From positions 18,912,031-18,976,030 of the forward strand of contig NC_058141.1 in assembly GCF_011075055.1 (NCBI RefSeq): a DNA stretch of 64,000 nucleotides, written 5' to 3'. The notes beneath the pieces were generated by a model that saw only the letters and a list, made by a program, of their open reading frames with translations, ran no database searches and was not told the origin of the DNA. Below, in pieces: positions 47,544 to 60,503 of the stretch (the stretch's first letter is position 1; each line of letters starts with the position of its first letter). The translations under genes and the position numbers were made by a program. This DNA comes from Mangifera indica (Eukaryota; Streptophyta; Magnoliopsida; Sapindales; Anacardiaceae).

Positions 47544-48914
47544 TGATGAATTGTAACAAGTTTTTGTTGCTTAGAAAGTAATGCTATCTTTTAACTTTTA
47601 TATGTTGATTGATGTGTCGGAACATAAATATTATTAATATATAAATAACATATTATTATATAATTATATATTATATTATTTTTAATTTAAAATTATTTAA
47701 TTATATAACAATATATATTTAATTATATATTAATATAATTCAGTTAATTGTATAGTTTTATTAAATATTTATAATAATAAAGGGTATTTTCATCCTCGAT
47801 GCCAATGAATTTCATAACAAAATTTGACAAACATGAAAAAGTTTTCGTTTGTAAAGTTGGAGCATGGATAAAGATCAAGCAAGATGGCTTCTGAATCTGA
47901 AATCAGAATACTACCAAATTGATCAATCATGTCGATCACAGTTAGCTGAAATGGGAATCACGTTGACTAGTTCAATGTATTTCTCATCAATTCGGCTTCA
48001 GAAAGATCACTATTTTCACAAAGGAAAAGAGGACACCTTAGAAGAGGCTACCTCAAATTCAGACAATAGGCTGAAGGAATAACTGAAATAAAAACCTGGA
48101 AATTGAAATAGAAATTAGATACCATTGTTGAAACAGCAATTTGGGTCTGCAAATAAATCTCCCCATGTAACTTTGGGCCATCATCTGGATTTTTATGCTT
48201 TGGATATTATTTGAACATGGATAGTTCAGGTTCATTTCTACAAGAAGTGTTCTTTCAAAGCAAACCTGTAGAAATGTAGCTCACCGTAAAAGATTAACAC
48301 AATATATATGGCCCATTAGTACTTCTGCAATTGTCTCCCAATTTTTTCTTGGAAAATCTGCACATTCAGATGAAGTCACCTCAGCTTCAAGAGAAGATCA
48401 AGTTTTTGGCTTTCCTTGTTAAGTCTTCAAACAAAAAGATCATACAGCTCTATGTTAATAGTGGAATCTATGACTTAAATGGCAATTTTATCTTCTCTGG
48501 TTTTCTCTGGCAAACATCCTAGTGGCAGTTGTACTAAACAATAATAGAATCTTTCAACCAAATTGTTCAAGAAAAATTCGTCATAAAATAGTAAGAGAAA
48601 GCTTATTCCGCATGTTGGAAGTATAATATCTTCTTCTCGGATTAATGATAATTCTTGAAAAAGGAAAATCTGTAGAAATAGCACATGCATCTGCTGATCT
48701 ACAGTACTTATGAAGTTCATAGTAAAGTTAAACATAAAAAATTAAACAGAAAACGAAAGGACAAAACCCAATTGATATGAAATTTAATATCCATTTGTAA
48801 ATCAAATGCTGGAAAGAAATACAAATTTATCTTCATAAATAGGCCATCAATGAAGAAGCCAAAGCCTAGGGATGCCAAAAAAACTAAATTCATGGCTGGC
48901 CTTCATAAAACAAT
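47544..48914. other. Spacer with SLD1 3' region
   Basis: AT-rich at its left, then moderately balanced sequence including the probable 3'UTR of the minus-strand desaturase. Contains one unexplained 72-codon open frame, listed separately. Confidence 0.45.
47864..48082 (+). CDS. Unrecognised small open frame, 72 codons
   Basis: The frame starts MDKDQARWLLNLKSEYYQID and ends with Asn/Lys/Glu-rich sequence. Composition is more protein-like than neighbouring random frames, but there is no known domain, no clear promoter, and it may be chance or a decayed exon. I do not recognise it. Confidence 0.2.
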   Translation: MDKDQARWLLNLKSEYYQIDQSCRSQLAEMGITLTSSMYFSSIRLQKDHYFHKGKEDTLEEATSNSDNRLKE

Positions 48915-50258
48915 TCAGCCATGAGTATTAACAGCTTCCCAAAGCAAATTCTTGGGGGCAGGATTGGAGAGGTCTCGAGCCTGGAAAGCAGCAGTCCTGA
49001 GAGTCCTAATGGTCCATACATTAGCCTCCCAGAAGGACAAACTCCTGTAAGGTAAATTGTGCTTCTTGCAAAGAGCAATCACAATTGGTGAAACCTTCCT
49101 CAGTTGGCACCTTGGCAACCTTGGAAACAAATGATGTTCAAGCTGAAACTGCAAGCCACCATAGAACCAATCCATCCAAGATGAGCACGCAATATCCAAT
49201 GTCCCACTTGTTTGCTTCTCAAACCAGTCATTGCCATTAGGAGGCCCAAGATACACATTCGCAGCAAAATGGTTCAAACAAAACTGAACATGTTGGATGG
49301 ATGTAACAGCAAAACTGGAAAAAACAAACATTACCCTCTCCTGCCAATTCGGTAGGCATGAAACAAGAAGAGGGAACCAAGTCCAAAAAACAAGAATTCC
49401 CAGTATGTTAACGCCTCTATCAGGTACCTGACGCTTTGACAATAATAATAAAAATGTCTGTAAATACAAATTAAGCCTTCCAAAACACATCACCGGGTAA
49501 AAAGTCCAATGCTGGTAACTAACAAGAAATCTAGCAATGGGATCAAACGTCAATTTTCGGCCATAAAAGCAAGATGTGATTGAATCAAACAAACGTGAAG
49601 ATACAGCAAAAACTGGTATATGTTGAAGATCAGGATCATAATCAAGACTATTGCAGGCAATATGGTGAGCGTTATGGGTCCACTTCCACCAAGCAATACT
49701 AATCCCAGTTAAACAATTTCCTGAAATAATTTGAGCGATCTTGTTATAAACTGGAGTCGTCATAACCTGGTAGTGCCCAGAATCGTGTCCCACATAAGCA
49801 CTTTGAATCCAGAGAAATCCCAATAACATACCAGAACCCAGATGAGCCCAGACACTTTCACAAGACAAAACGCCATAAATAACAACAGCAAACATAATGA
49901 AAACAGATGTAAGAGCATATAATGCCACATGATTTTTCTTCTCAAACATACCCTGTTTAGCAAACTCTGCAACAAGTCTTCTGTAATCTTTGGAAACCTC
50001 AGATACCTTAAAATCTTTCAGATAATACCCAGTAAAAAAATTGTCAAGATATTTCCAAGCGGTACCGGGATGATACGCTATAAAGGCATCAGTTACATCT
50101 TGCCCAGCCAAATTCAGAAGCGGTATATCACCACCAGGATGCTCCTTTGCCCAATGTGTGACATCGTACACCTTGCCCTGGATAGAGATCCACAGGTCCT
50201 GAGGCTTGTTGTGCTCTTTAAGCTCTTCCGCCGAAAGGTATTTCTTTTCAGCCTCCAT
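48915..50258 (-). CDS. SLD1: Sphingolipid delta-8 desaturase with N-terminal cytochrome b5
   Basis: Intronless 447-residue front-end desaturase that inserts the delta-8 double bond into long-chain bases of plant sphingolipids in the ER membrane. Residues about 8-80 are a cytochrome b5 domain with heme motif HPGG at 40-43 and the second heme His at 63. The desaturase part has three His boxes: HDSGH (158-162), HNAHH (195-199) and QFQLEHH (370-376), where Gln replaces the first His as is usual for b5-fusion desaturases. Several hydrophobic spans lie at about 112-152 and 263-325. Length is typical (about 449). The start is the only reasonable ATG ahead of the b5 domain. No truncation seen. Confidence 0.96.
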   Translation of the reverse strand: MEAEKKYLSAEELKEHNKPQDLWISIQGKVYDVTHWAKEHPGGDIPLLNLAGQDVTDAFIAYHPGTAWKYLDNFFTGYYLKDFKVSEVSKDYRRLVAEFAKQGMFEKKNHVALYALTSVFIMFAVVIYGVLSCESVWAHLGSGMLLGFLWIQSAYVGHDSGHYQVMTTPVYNKIAQIISGNCLTGISIAWWKWTHNAHHIACNSLDYDPDLQHIPVFAVSSRLFDSITSCFYGRKLTFDPIARFLVSYQHWTFYPVMCFGRLNLYLQTFLLLLSKRQVPDRGVNILGILVFWTWFPLLVSCLPNWQERVMFVFSSFAVTSIQHVQFCLNHFAANVYLGPPNGNDWFEKQTSGTLDIACSSWMDWFYGGLQFQLEHHLFPRLPRCQLRKVSPIVIALCKKHNLPYRSLSFWEANVWTIRTLRTAAFQARDLSNPAPKNLLWEAVNTHG

Positions 50259-50799
50259 TCAGGCGATACAAAGTGTGAAAACAATGAAAACAAAATAACG
50301 AAGAGGAGGAAGAAACAAATTAAATCGAGAATCCCTGTCAATCTGATTTATTTCTACTGGGTGGTTTTCTTTATGAAGAACCAAACAGTTAGGTAGAGAT
50401 TCCGATTTGATTTGTGTTTGGTTTTTGAGTTTGAGATCTCCCTTTCCCTCCTCTCACCGTGTTTGTTTCCTTCTGCTTCACTTGAATTTATGTTACTCCA
50501 TCCATGGTCCTTTACAGCTTCGCATACCGCTAGACGGTTACAGTGAATCTGTGGTAATTATTATTTTTTATTTTCTTTTATTCTATCAACGGCTCATAAA
50601 AAAACGTGTCAACTCACTCAACGGCTAAGATTACGAGGTTAGAGTTTGTTACTTTATATTATAGATTTGAAGATATTTTTGAAAGGCTGGCACGTGATTC
50701 GTGGACCGTAGATACTTGTGTTGTTACAGCACTGCCAGACAATATTATAAATTTATCAGTGTTTCTTGAAATACTAAAAGTGGAGCCCATTACAATTTT
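50259..50799. other. SLD1 leader and promoter region
   Basis: Region upstream of the minus-strand desaturase start. Pyrimidine/purine-rich leader close to the ATG; no additional gene recognised. Confidence 0.45.
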
Positions 50800-51791
50800 C
50801 TAAAATATAAATAATACCCAAATTTTAATATAAAAATAAAAACAAATATATAGAGAGAGAGAGAGAGAGAGATGAGATTTCAAAAATTTTAATACTTATT
50901 TATTAGTTAATTATGAGTAAAATATTTTATTAGAGATAAAAAATAAAATTATTATTTTATTATTAAATTTTAAAAATTTATATTACTTTTATAATTTAAA
51001 AAACTAATATTTTATTATGTTTTAAAATTTTTTCTTTTTCTTTTGTTCTAAGGTTTTATATTTTTAAAATTTTTTCATTTGGAACACCCCCATAGGCTTT
51101 TTAAAACCTTTTTCACCCACTCATTTCAATTTATATCATCTCCTATGGTTGAACGGGTGACAGTTAGACAATGAGAGAGTGGTTGGATGATGTTTCATTA
51201 TCCAAATCTAGATGACATTTTGTCGTTCAAATTTGCATGAGAAATATTGACGAAATGATAATATTAAAACCCTAGAGCGTCAACAAAAGCTTAACATTAA
51301 TAAAAAGATGGCGTTGATGAAAGGACAACATTGACCATTTCACCATCCAAAAGAATCAAAAAAGGATGAGTTGACGTTTCTAGATAACGAAACATTGTTT
51401 TTTGTCAACACTTTATCATCTAACCTCTGTTATTGAGTCATCAGAGATGATATAAATTGAAATAGGGGTGAAACAAAATCTTAAAAAGTTTGTGAGAGTG
51501 GTTGAAAATGAAAAAAATTGAAAAGAATGAAACCCTAAAGCTAGGGGGAAAAGTAATTTTTTTTAAAATTTAATTATAGAACAAATTTGATAATTTTTCA
51601 AACAAAGGAAAAAAATAATATTAATTTTTAAAATTTTAAAATTTAATAATAAAATAATGATTTTACTCTGATCTCTAATAATAATTTTTTAATGATAACT
51701 AATTAATAAATAAATATTTAAAATTTTAAAATCTCATAAATATATCTTTATCTTAATATTAAAACTTGGATGAAAAATAGTTGGTTGGCCC
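50800..51791. mobile_element. AT-rich fold-back element, about 1 kb
   Basis: Right end read inward GGCCAACCAACTATTTTTCA leads into TCCAAGTTTTAATATTAAG; the left arm reads ACCCAAATTTTAATATAAAA. Central parts are also complementary (left AATTTATATCATCTC, right GAGATGATATAAATT). A (GA)n tract lies in the left arm at 50852-50872. Left boundary approximate. Confidence 0.6.
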
Positions 51792-52168
51792 ATAATAAAT
51801 TTAAAGATAATTTTCCTTTGTCAGCTCAAGATTAATCTTTTATTTAATGATGTGGAAGAATTCACAACTGGTATAAACGTGTAATTGGTGTCCCGTTGCT
51901 TTTGGTGAAAAAAATATCTTAATTTCAACATAATTTGTGCTTTAAATGTATAATTTTTTAAAAACTTCCTAATACTTATCATTATGTAAAACCTTTTCCA
52001 TATCTTATTCGTTATACTTACCACTTACTATTTACAGTCCGTTAATATATAGGAAGAACGGCTTCATAAATTAAAACAAATCAAGTAAATTTTATTTTTA
52101 TTTTGCAATGAAATTAATTTAACTATCAGCTCAGGAGAAATACTCTAATGGGCCATCCCTGTTGCTTG

Positions 52169-52209
<41 letters not shown>

Positions 52210-55200
52210 GGTATATATGTATACCTACATATCATTTTCCAAACTTCCGTTTACCTTACATGTAACATTTAACTTGAACAGTTCCAACGTAAAAAGCAGT
52301 TTATCTGTATTCATCATCTCCTTTCGTTCTCATATAATTCATAGCTTTAATTCAAAGTTAAATAAAGTTTTAACACTTTTTCCCTTTAATTGTGATCGCA
52401 TACTACATTTCAGACGGCATAATAAGGCATGATTCAATGGGGACAGGGTTGAGATGACCTCAGAATTCCCTGGCGCAATTATGAAACCCACAGCTGCATA
52501 CGAGCTGTGGTTTTAATTATGAATGCAGCACGAGTACTTGTCTCATAGTATAAATGCAAGTCAAACCCCAATAGCACCCTTATTTTGACTTAATTTAATT
52601 ACATCCATATATGATGCATTTTCAAGGAATTACCGTGGTTTATAGCGGGCACAAGGAGAAGAGAAAACTCTAATTAATTATATCACTTGCTTAAAATTAG
52701 TCCAATATGCTGATATAGTGTGACAAAAGCAATTAACCATACTTGTGTGTGATCTTAATTCTTAAAAGTTAAATAATGATATTTTTTTTATATAATTAAA
52801 TAATTTAAATTAAAAATAAAATTATAGTAAATTATATGAGAAGATATTATTATTTATATATAATAAAATATTATTTATAACAACTGCGGCCCATGTGTTC
52901 AGTTTACTTCATGAGGCTGATCTGTTTGACTGGTATCTCTGAAAGCACTTTGCAGCTGTTAAATATTGACCACAGCTTTTGATAAATATTAAATATAAGC
53001 CTGTGGTATTTGTCTGAATAAGTTGCTGGGCTGCTTGGATTTTCTGTGGAAATGATTGTAACAACTGGCCTCGTGCTCATACTTTTCTGCTCCTAATTAA
53101 CACACAAGACATCCAACTCTCCTACATTTCAGATTCCTCCACCTTCTATTGTCCCTTTGGATTTATGTTTAGGACATGCAGCACAGGTCCTATGTGATGC
53201 GCTTAGCCTGATGGCTTATCAATCCATTTCTTTGGTTGGCTACCGGTAAGTTATGGGAAGAGGATGAGCATGAGGCCAGTTGATAATCTTTGAAGTATTT
53301 TAAACTACTGAGTTAATCATTAATTAGTAATTTTTCTTAAAAAGTTGTGATCTTCGGATAGAGTCTGAAATTGACTCGAAGATATAAGCATCCAGGTAAA
53401 TGAAGAAATTAAGAAGTTTTCAAAAGGGAGAGTCAAAATTGCATTGAATGATATCGTAGATAATTCGCATGGTCTAAATAAATGACACTTGCACGAATAT
53501 TAGTCTTACCTTGATGTTTTCAACTTTGGCTTCGTCTGATGTGATCGTCACCGTCAGTGCACGGCCTCCACTTGCATCTAATTAAGGGGGGACATTAATT
53601 GCCTCGTGGGTCTAGGAATGGATTTCAGGCGAACTAATTTAAGCACTTGTAAGAAGCGCGCACTTTTGATTTAGGGAAAATGAAAAATTTCCTTTCATCG
53701 TAATTTGTGTATAGATAACTTATTTTAAAATTTAAATAAATATATTATAACAACAATCTATTTTTTTTAAAAAAAATTTATTTTATTTTTATACAGAGAT
53801 TTTTTTTATAATTTTTTTTTATCTTTCAAATGATAAAAGAATCATATATAAAATAGAATAAATACTTAAAAAAAAATTAAAAAAAAAAGTTTCAGATTAA
53901 GAATTCTTAATTAAAAAAACTAAAAAAAAAATAAAAAGATTGGCTGAGACGCTAACCACTTTTATTATATTATATTTTAATTATAATATAATATAATATA
54001 AAAAAAACTTCAGTTGGCAAAGGTTCACGTCAGCCAACCTTTAAAAAAAAAAAAAAAAGAAGGGTTGGCCAGACGCCACGCCAACCCCTTAAATTTTCCC
54101 CAACCCCTTATTTTTACCGCCAACCCCCTTTTCCAAATCTTTCCAATTAAAATTAGTTTTCAGACAATTTTTTTATTTTTTAAATTATTACATTAATAAT
54201 TTTCTGCAAGATTCTTCTGTAATAAAAATTATTCTTTCATATTTCTACAATAAAAATTATTCTTTCATGCTTCTACAAATTTTTTCTTGTAAAATTCTGT
54301 AATTTATTTTTGTTTTGATTCTTCATATATATATATATATATTGATGTATTTTTTATATATTCAATATTAAGTATACATAAATATGAATTTTATTTTAAA
54401 TATTGATACTAAATATTTATACATTTTCTCTCTCTACAGTGCATTAAAAGTAAGTAATATTGAAAACTTAGTTTTGGTTTTTCAAGGTTAAAGACAAGGG
54501 CAATTTAAACATACATTCTATTTTATAAAGTGATAAAAATGTTTAGAATGTAAAAAGTGTAATATAAATGTATGCGTGGCCCAAATGAGGGTAAAAATTT
54601 CAATTTCCCTTTTATTTAAGATCAGCTACAGGAATGACGCCAGTACCTTCAGTTCTGTACGCCTTCTTGCCTTGATTGCTATATCCTAAAAGGAAGCTTG
54701 CAAACCATTGCTGTATGGATCATAATGACCGTCGAGGTTTATCAAGGGATCCATTGCAACTTGCTTTGTGTTAATGGCTTAATGCTAATCAAGGGGTCCA
54801 CCAGACTTTGGAAAAATTATATGCATTTGAAAGTTTCTTGATCTTTTGATTTTCCAGCAGTTGCAATGAGTGTATAGCAATTAGCATGCATCATCATTCT
54901 CAGACATTGAAACAAACTTTCCTTGCTAGCAAAATGACCGCAAGACTCCATGCATATGCACAGCCCAACAAAGAATATTACTGTTTTGGATATGCCTCAG
55001 CCAAGTGGCATTCAATAGCTACTCACCGAAGATAATAAAGAATCAAATCGAATATTCCACTGATTTATTCCACTACTCACCGTCCGAATCCCTTCTAGAT
55101 GATTTTTTTTTTTTTAAAAAAAAAAAATCATTACCCATTTACGTGCCACAGAGATTGAAGTCCATGTACATAAAGCTGCTTAATATATCAATGGGTCAGG

Positions 55201-56139
55201 CCTCAGCCTCAGGCAGTTAGCAACAGAACGAAACATTGTCAGCTCTGGCCCAATTTCAGCAATACCCGCCAAATCCCCTCTTATGTATGTATGTATGTAT
55301 GTATATGTATATATATTGGAATAAAGCGTAATAATTTGTTAGAAATATGAATATTTATTAACTTGTGAACATTTCAGTAACCTGGGTTTGCTGAAAGATC
55401 AAATATTAATTGGGGAATATTTGAGTTTGGTTAGAGCTCAATTATCAGTTTGGTTAATTTATACGAATTTGAAATAAGTTATGATTCAAACTTGAATATA
55501 AGAGTTTTATATTATCAAGCTCAAGTTTAAAGAGTGTTTGGTTCATTAAACTCATGAGTTTGAAAAAGTTTGATTCACATCGATTTCCATGCCATTTTAA
55601 TTACTGATGTACATAAAAATTGACATCGTTTTTGGTTTTGTTATAATATCAAATTTAATTCAATTTGAGCTCAACTCAATATTGGACCCCTCAAGTCTCA
55701 CCAAACTCAAACTGTATTACAAGATACTTATAGAGCTCAAATTGAAACTTAAGTTCAACTCTTTCAAACTTAGCTAAAATTAAATAACCCTTGTTATGGT
55801 ATATACAATGAAATAGTATGACATCTATAACCAAAACCAAGACGAATAAATAATGTAAGGCACGAGAAAATCAAGCAAATTATAAAATATAACATCATTC
55901 CAATCGCTGGTGTTTCTCTTGATGGTACAGTGTTGGTGGACAAGTTTTTCACGCCTGCTGATGAATAATTTTGTGAAATTTAACTATAATGTATATATGT
56001 ACACATACATAAAGTTATTGGCTGACTAGAAATAATATTATTTTACCTTAATATGATGGTATTTTAAATGGTATATGATAATAAATACCTATACTTAAAA
56101 ATTGTTTCCTCATTGACTCTACCCTTTCTCGTTCGGGAC

Positions 56140-56142
<3 letters not shown>
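51792..56142. other. 4.3-kb gene-poor region
   Basis: AT-rich sequence with a (CT)n microsatellite at 52172-52206, a (TA)n tract near 54328-54342, an (ATGT)n tract near 55284-55303, and a possible small element at about 53674-54612 whose ends (AGGGAAAATGAAAAATTTCC and, inward, AGGGAAATTGAAATTTTTAC) are loosely inverted. No open frame resembles a known protein. Confidence 0.5.

Positions 56143-56196
<54 letters not shown>
56143..56196. repeat. (TA)27 microsatellite just upstream of the MAKR6-like gene
   Basis: Fifty-four bases of uninterrupted TA, ending 43 bases before the start codon, so it lies in the leader or core promoter. Length is likely polymorphic. Confidence 0.95.
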
Positions 56197-56198
<2 letters not shown>

Positions 56199-56239
56199 AG
56201 CTTATCATCCTTCATTAGAACTATTGCCCTAACTGGTCC

Positions 56240-56942
56240 ATGGAAAAATCTCATCCTTTAGCCATTGAAAGTTTTTCATCTAGTTGGTTATCAAATGCAA
56301 CATCTCTTAACAATTCCAGGGAGGCACTGGACTGCACCTTAGTAAAAGAAACCCTCAACTTTAATTTTGATATTCCTACATCCCATGTTGCTCTTCTTCA
56401 TGCTGATGAACTTTTTTCCGATGGCCTCATCAAACCTGTATTTGTTCATGATCCTTCAGAGAGAGATTCCTCTAATAGCTCAGACTTCCTAACAGTCTTA
56501 CCGGGCTCTTCGTTTTGTGTAAAAGGTATTGGTATTTCGTCCCTGGAGGGTCGATGTGATTGCTTTCTAAAATGGAGAAAATCGTCCAAGCGAATCATCC
56601 AGAAGTGTTTTGGGCAGCTGAGATCGCTATGCAGTAGAGTAATTATAAGAAGCTCAAGAAAAAGAATTAGGGTTAACGATATTGATAGGAGACTAGAGTG
56701 GGAAGTTAGGAGGTTTAGCGATAATTCACCAGAAACATCCCCACAGCGAAGTACGGCATATTATTCAGTGGATGAATGGGGTGATATCGAGAGCTCAATC
56801 CGTGATGCCATTCTTCATTGCAAAAGATCAATAGGTGTGTTTATCGACCTTTAATCTCTTTTTTAAGCATGAAGTCGTTAACAGTGACATCTTTTAAGCT
56901 TGATTAATTGATCATCGTGTTCGTTTTATTTCAGAGAAATGA
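56240..56942 (+). CDS. MAKR6: Membrane-associated kinase regulator, MAKR6-like
   Basis: The first exon, 56240-56834, encodes a Ser-rich protein beginning with the IESFSSSWL motif typical of MAKR proteins, followed by LHADELFSDGLIKPVFV, a basic segment KSSKRIIQKCFGQLRSLCSRVIIRSSRKR (likely membrane-binding, about 112-141), and the C-terminal YSVDEWGDIESSIRDAILHCKRS. A GT donor after CAATAG and a TTTCAG acceptor at 56934 add a two-codon tail (EK) and stop at 56942, giving about 200 residues; without splicing the frame ends in GVFIDL at 56854. MAKRs (BKI1 relatives) modulate receptor kinase signalling at the plasma membrane; the role of MAKR6 itself is unclear. Confidence 0.75.
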
Positions 56943-57187
56943 TCGTTTGGCAGAGACGACGAAGAGCGGAAGGAGAAGAGTCGTAGAGGTTTCAGAAATG
57001 CATGGCTAGAGATTGAGCATAAGTGGTCCTTTGTCCGTTTCTTCGTGTTCCTTCTCTTTTCAGAGAAATGATCGTTTGGCTGAGACGACAGAGAGAGGAA
57101 GGAGAAGAGTCGTAGAGGTTTCAGAAATGCATGGCTAGAGATTGAGCATAAGTGGTCCTTTGTCCGTTTCTTCGTGTTCCTTCCTCT
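56931..57187 (+). repeat. 129-bp tandem duplication spanning the last MAKR6 exon
   Basis: TCAGAGAAATGATCGTTTGG begins at 56931 and again at 57060, and the following about 110 bases are nearly identical. The unit includes the splice acceptor, the stop codon and the 3'UTR start, so the gene has two equivalent acceptors giving the same protein end. Confidence 0.9.
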
Positions 57188-60100
57188 TGGATTAAATCTG
57201 AATATGACTCGCAGAAGCTTCATAGATACATATATAGCTGTAGAAACTCTTAATTAATATTGGATGACACTTATTTGTTGTTTTCTGAATTTTATACAAA
57301 AATGATCTTGTTAAAATAATTACATATTATTTGTCCTCTTCTTCTTGTAAGTTTAAGAAGATCTCCATCACCCTCCTCTCTTTCCTTGTAATTGTAAATG
57401 TGAAAATCTTAGTAAGGCTTTTCATGATCAAATTAATGTTATAGTATACCACTATGTCAAGGAAGTTAGAAGGCAAATTACAGAAGGCAGTATGCTGTAG
57501 GCAATTCAAAATCAGGAAACCAATTGCACAAGAAACTATAAGCTGGCTTCTGTTGGAAGTGTATAAGCAAGCAAGGACCAAGTTGACGAACATACTAATT
57601 TCTTGTTCTTCTGCATGATTCTTAGCACTCAGAAGCAATTCATCTAATCCTTGGAGATGGACTTCAGGAATGTTAATACGTTCATAACAGTCAATGGAAT
57701 CTGCAAATGTGTTTGCATTATTAGGAAACGGAGAAGGGATTTTCTAGAACAAGTTGATAGGATAGAGACGAAGTATGGTCGGGAGAAAATCCATGATTTG
57801 CAGCAGACATATATCAATTAATTGTGAAGCAAGCAGCACCGCAACATTTGAATTTAGCTAGCCTGAATGGAGGGGACCAGACCCAGTTATTAATTGTCTT
57901 CCCGCAACTTACTTGTTTTTCACTATCACACATCCCATTCCTGTTTTCTGTTGTTGGCTAAAGGGAATTCCATAGAGTCTCCCATACAGTATAACGTTCT
58001 CGTTTACGTGTTCCAATGTACAATTTCACATCACAATGTACACATGTATCATCTTTATATCTTCTAATTATCCTCATGGGATATATAATAATACCTTATG
58101 TAAAATGATAGTTTAGACAATTTTTTTGGGCCAAACGACGTGTCTTCGCCGGCCATCATGCCCAAGAGAGCTGCCAGAAGGAGGCCGTACCAGATAAGAA
58201 GAGGCTTGGTCTGGAGGTCACCGAAGAAGAAGAAACGATGTCAGAAATTTGAATTTGAAAATTAGAAACTCTAGGAGGAAAATGCTATTTTTTAAAATTT
58301 AGGTTAAGGGAAAATTATTAGTTTTTATGGTTTGAAGGAAAAAATAATACAACTAACCGACTCAGTTAATTTTAACAGTCTATGGGTAAGTAAAAGAGAT
58401 TTTCAAAATTAACGGAAAAAACTTGAGAAATACTCATATTGTGGGTAGAAAATAGTCCTTTGGCTATTTTTTTAAAATAGTTGTTTTTTTCACTTATAAA
58501 TATGTTATATAATACATAATGATAGATTTGAATCAAGTCAAACTTGAATTTGAGCTCGTTCATTTGGTATAAGGCTTGAATTCGATAAGTTTAAAGGATA
58601 TGTGCTTTCAAGCCTATGCAAACTGAGCTCAACAAATTTATAGCAAAACAACCTTGTTTTGTGAGGTTCACATATTATAACATTGACACAAAATGATGTC
58701 ATTTTGAATTAGTCAATACGATATTATTTTATCTACATACATGAGTCTTTTGAGTTGGTCACCTCCGTAGCTCAAACTTGATCACATTGCATATTCATTA
58801 CTCGAACTCGAGCCAACTCAACTTGAAACCAACGTTATTAGCCCGTGCAAGTTGAAAATATATATTCAATCCGGCAAACACATTTTTTCAACTAATCTCA
58901 AGTCAAAGTTGGCCAATAAGCACCATATTCGGTTTCAATATGCCTACGCGAAAGTCATGATACATTGATACCGAAATTTACTTCCCAGACCTGGTCCAGC
59001 CCAGTTAGAACAGCAGCTACTTATATGGTTTAAATCCTAAACAGGTAGAACTGCGATTTATTAAAGGAAGGAAAACTAACTAATTGGAAAAGCAACTTCA
59101 TGGAAATGTATGTCGAGAAAAGCACCCAACATCCTTGAAAAACCGTAAAGACGAATTGGATGGGGGGACCAGAGAAGTCTGATATACGTTTCATGTCGAG
59201 ATGTCGGCCATAATGTCGTTGTTATTACCAATGAAAGCACGAAAGGGGAAAAAAATCTGACGGTCGAGATTGACATTCAATCCATGCATTTGGCATTTCA
59301 GTGTTAGATAAAACAGCACGAAATCTTTGCCGTTTAGATGATAAGGTTTTTTTGTAAGTTTTTTGTGAGTTAGCACCATACCTTATGTGCCACGTTTTTG
59401 TTGATTATGTTATCGCTGTCTGATTACAAACTTGACAGGCAACTGGTAACTGTGTTTAGGAATGCTGGTAGCTTTAACTTTGGACTTTAAAGCCCAAAAT
59501 TTGTCTTGTGATGAATCAATCAAGACATTCAAGACGTGTTGATTGTAATGTCCGTGTCTTCTGGTTATTGGTTAGCTTGGTGTCGTGGAACATTAAATAA
59601 TATAATTTATATTACATTTGACTCGAATGATAATTTTAGCCCCATAATTTCCAAAATTTTGGTTCAAACCCAATAATTTATATATTATTATTATCTTCAT
59701 ATTCATTATTCGAAGTCAAAATATAATATTTTCGGGTTTTAAGATAAAAGATTTAAAATTTTTTTAAATCTACCAGTATTTTCCTTAAACGGAATTGGGA
59801 ATACACAAAGTCACCGAACCAATTATCAGCAAGTTCAAACTCAATTCTAATATTCAATTTAAACCGTTCAAGCTCAAACTTAACGTGATAATACTATAAT
59901 CAAGTTCGATTTGTTTATAACCCTAATCATATTAACATGAATTAAAGTTTATGGACTTCTATATTTCCAGCCAGCTATGGCTTCATGTGGTTGCAGGGTC
60001 CAGACTAGGTCACATAATCAAACAACGCAGTAGGCAAACTGGCTTAACCCAAAAATCAAATTAAAAAGGAAAAATCGTTAAGTTCCATATTTCAAGAACA

Positions 60101-60479
60101 GTATATGAAAAAAAGAAAGTCTGTAAGTTAAAAACTAGTTTTTTTTTTAATATTTAATTGTATTTTTTTGAAAATAAGTAGAATAATAATTATCGACAAA
60201 TGGAAAATAATAAGAGACAATTAGAAAATAATAAACAGTCAACAGTCTTTAACATCCAATAAAACCATTAAATTTACTTTTTCTAAATTAGAAAATAATT
60301 CTAAATAGTAATGCCATGAAATAGAGTCAACAGTTTGATTTTGAAAAATTTTCAGGACAGTCTTCTCAGGAACTGAAAGAAATTTTTTGTATAAAGAGAA
60401 ATATTTTTTCACATATTAGTTGTCTTTGGATTTCCATAAATGGGTTCAAGTAGTTTAGCGGCTTAGGCCCATGATGACT
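57188..60479. other. 3.3-kb gene-poor region
   Basis: AT-rich to mixed sequence with diverged interspersed-repeat text: CTCGAGCC/AGCTCAA-rich stretches at 58540-58870 and 59800-59900 resemble that at 55430-55790, and a solo MITE arm is at 58140-58470. No open frame resembles a known protein. Confidence 0.5.
58140..58470. mobile_element. Solo right arm of the GGCCAAAG MITE family
   Basis: Matches the right arm of the element at 46775-47534 in the same orientation: AAACTCTAGG..AAAA, TTTTTAAAA, GAGATTTTCAAAATTAA, then GGGTAGAAAATAGTCCTTTGGC at the end. No left arm is present, so this is a truncated copy. Confidence 0.55.
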
Positions 60480-60484
60480 AAAAA
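60480..60484 (-). terminator. RNA polymerase III terminator of tRNA-Leu
   Basis: A run of five T on the minus strand about 20 bases after the tRNA 3' end, the standard Pol III stop signal. Confidence 0.7.
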
Positions 60485-60503
60485 TATAAGGTTCGAGAAT
60501 ATT

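Noticed and set aside
53674..54612. Transposon with AGGGAAA ends
   Set aside because: Ends match loosely and no flanking duplication was found; left as a note in the region entry rather than a call.
56048..56254. Minus-strand frame containing a Tyr-Ile run
   Set aside because: Produced by translating the (TA)n microsatellite.
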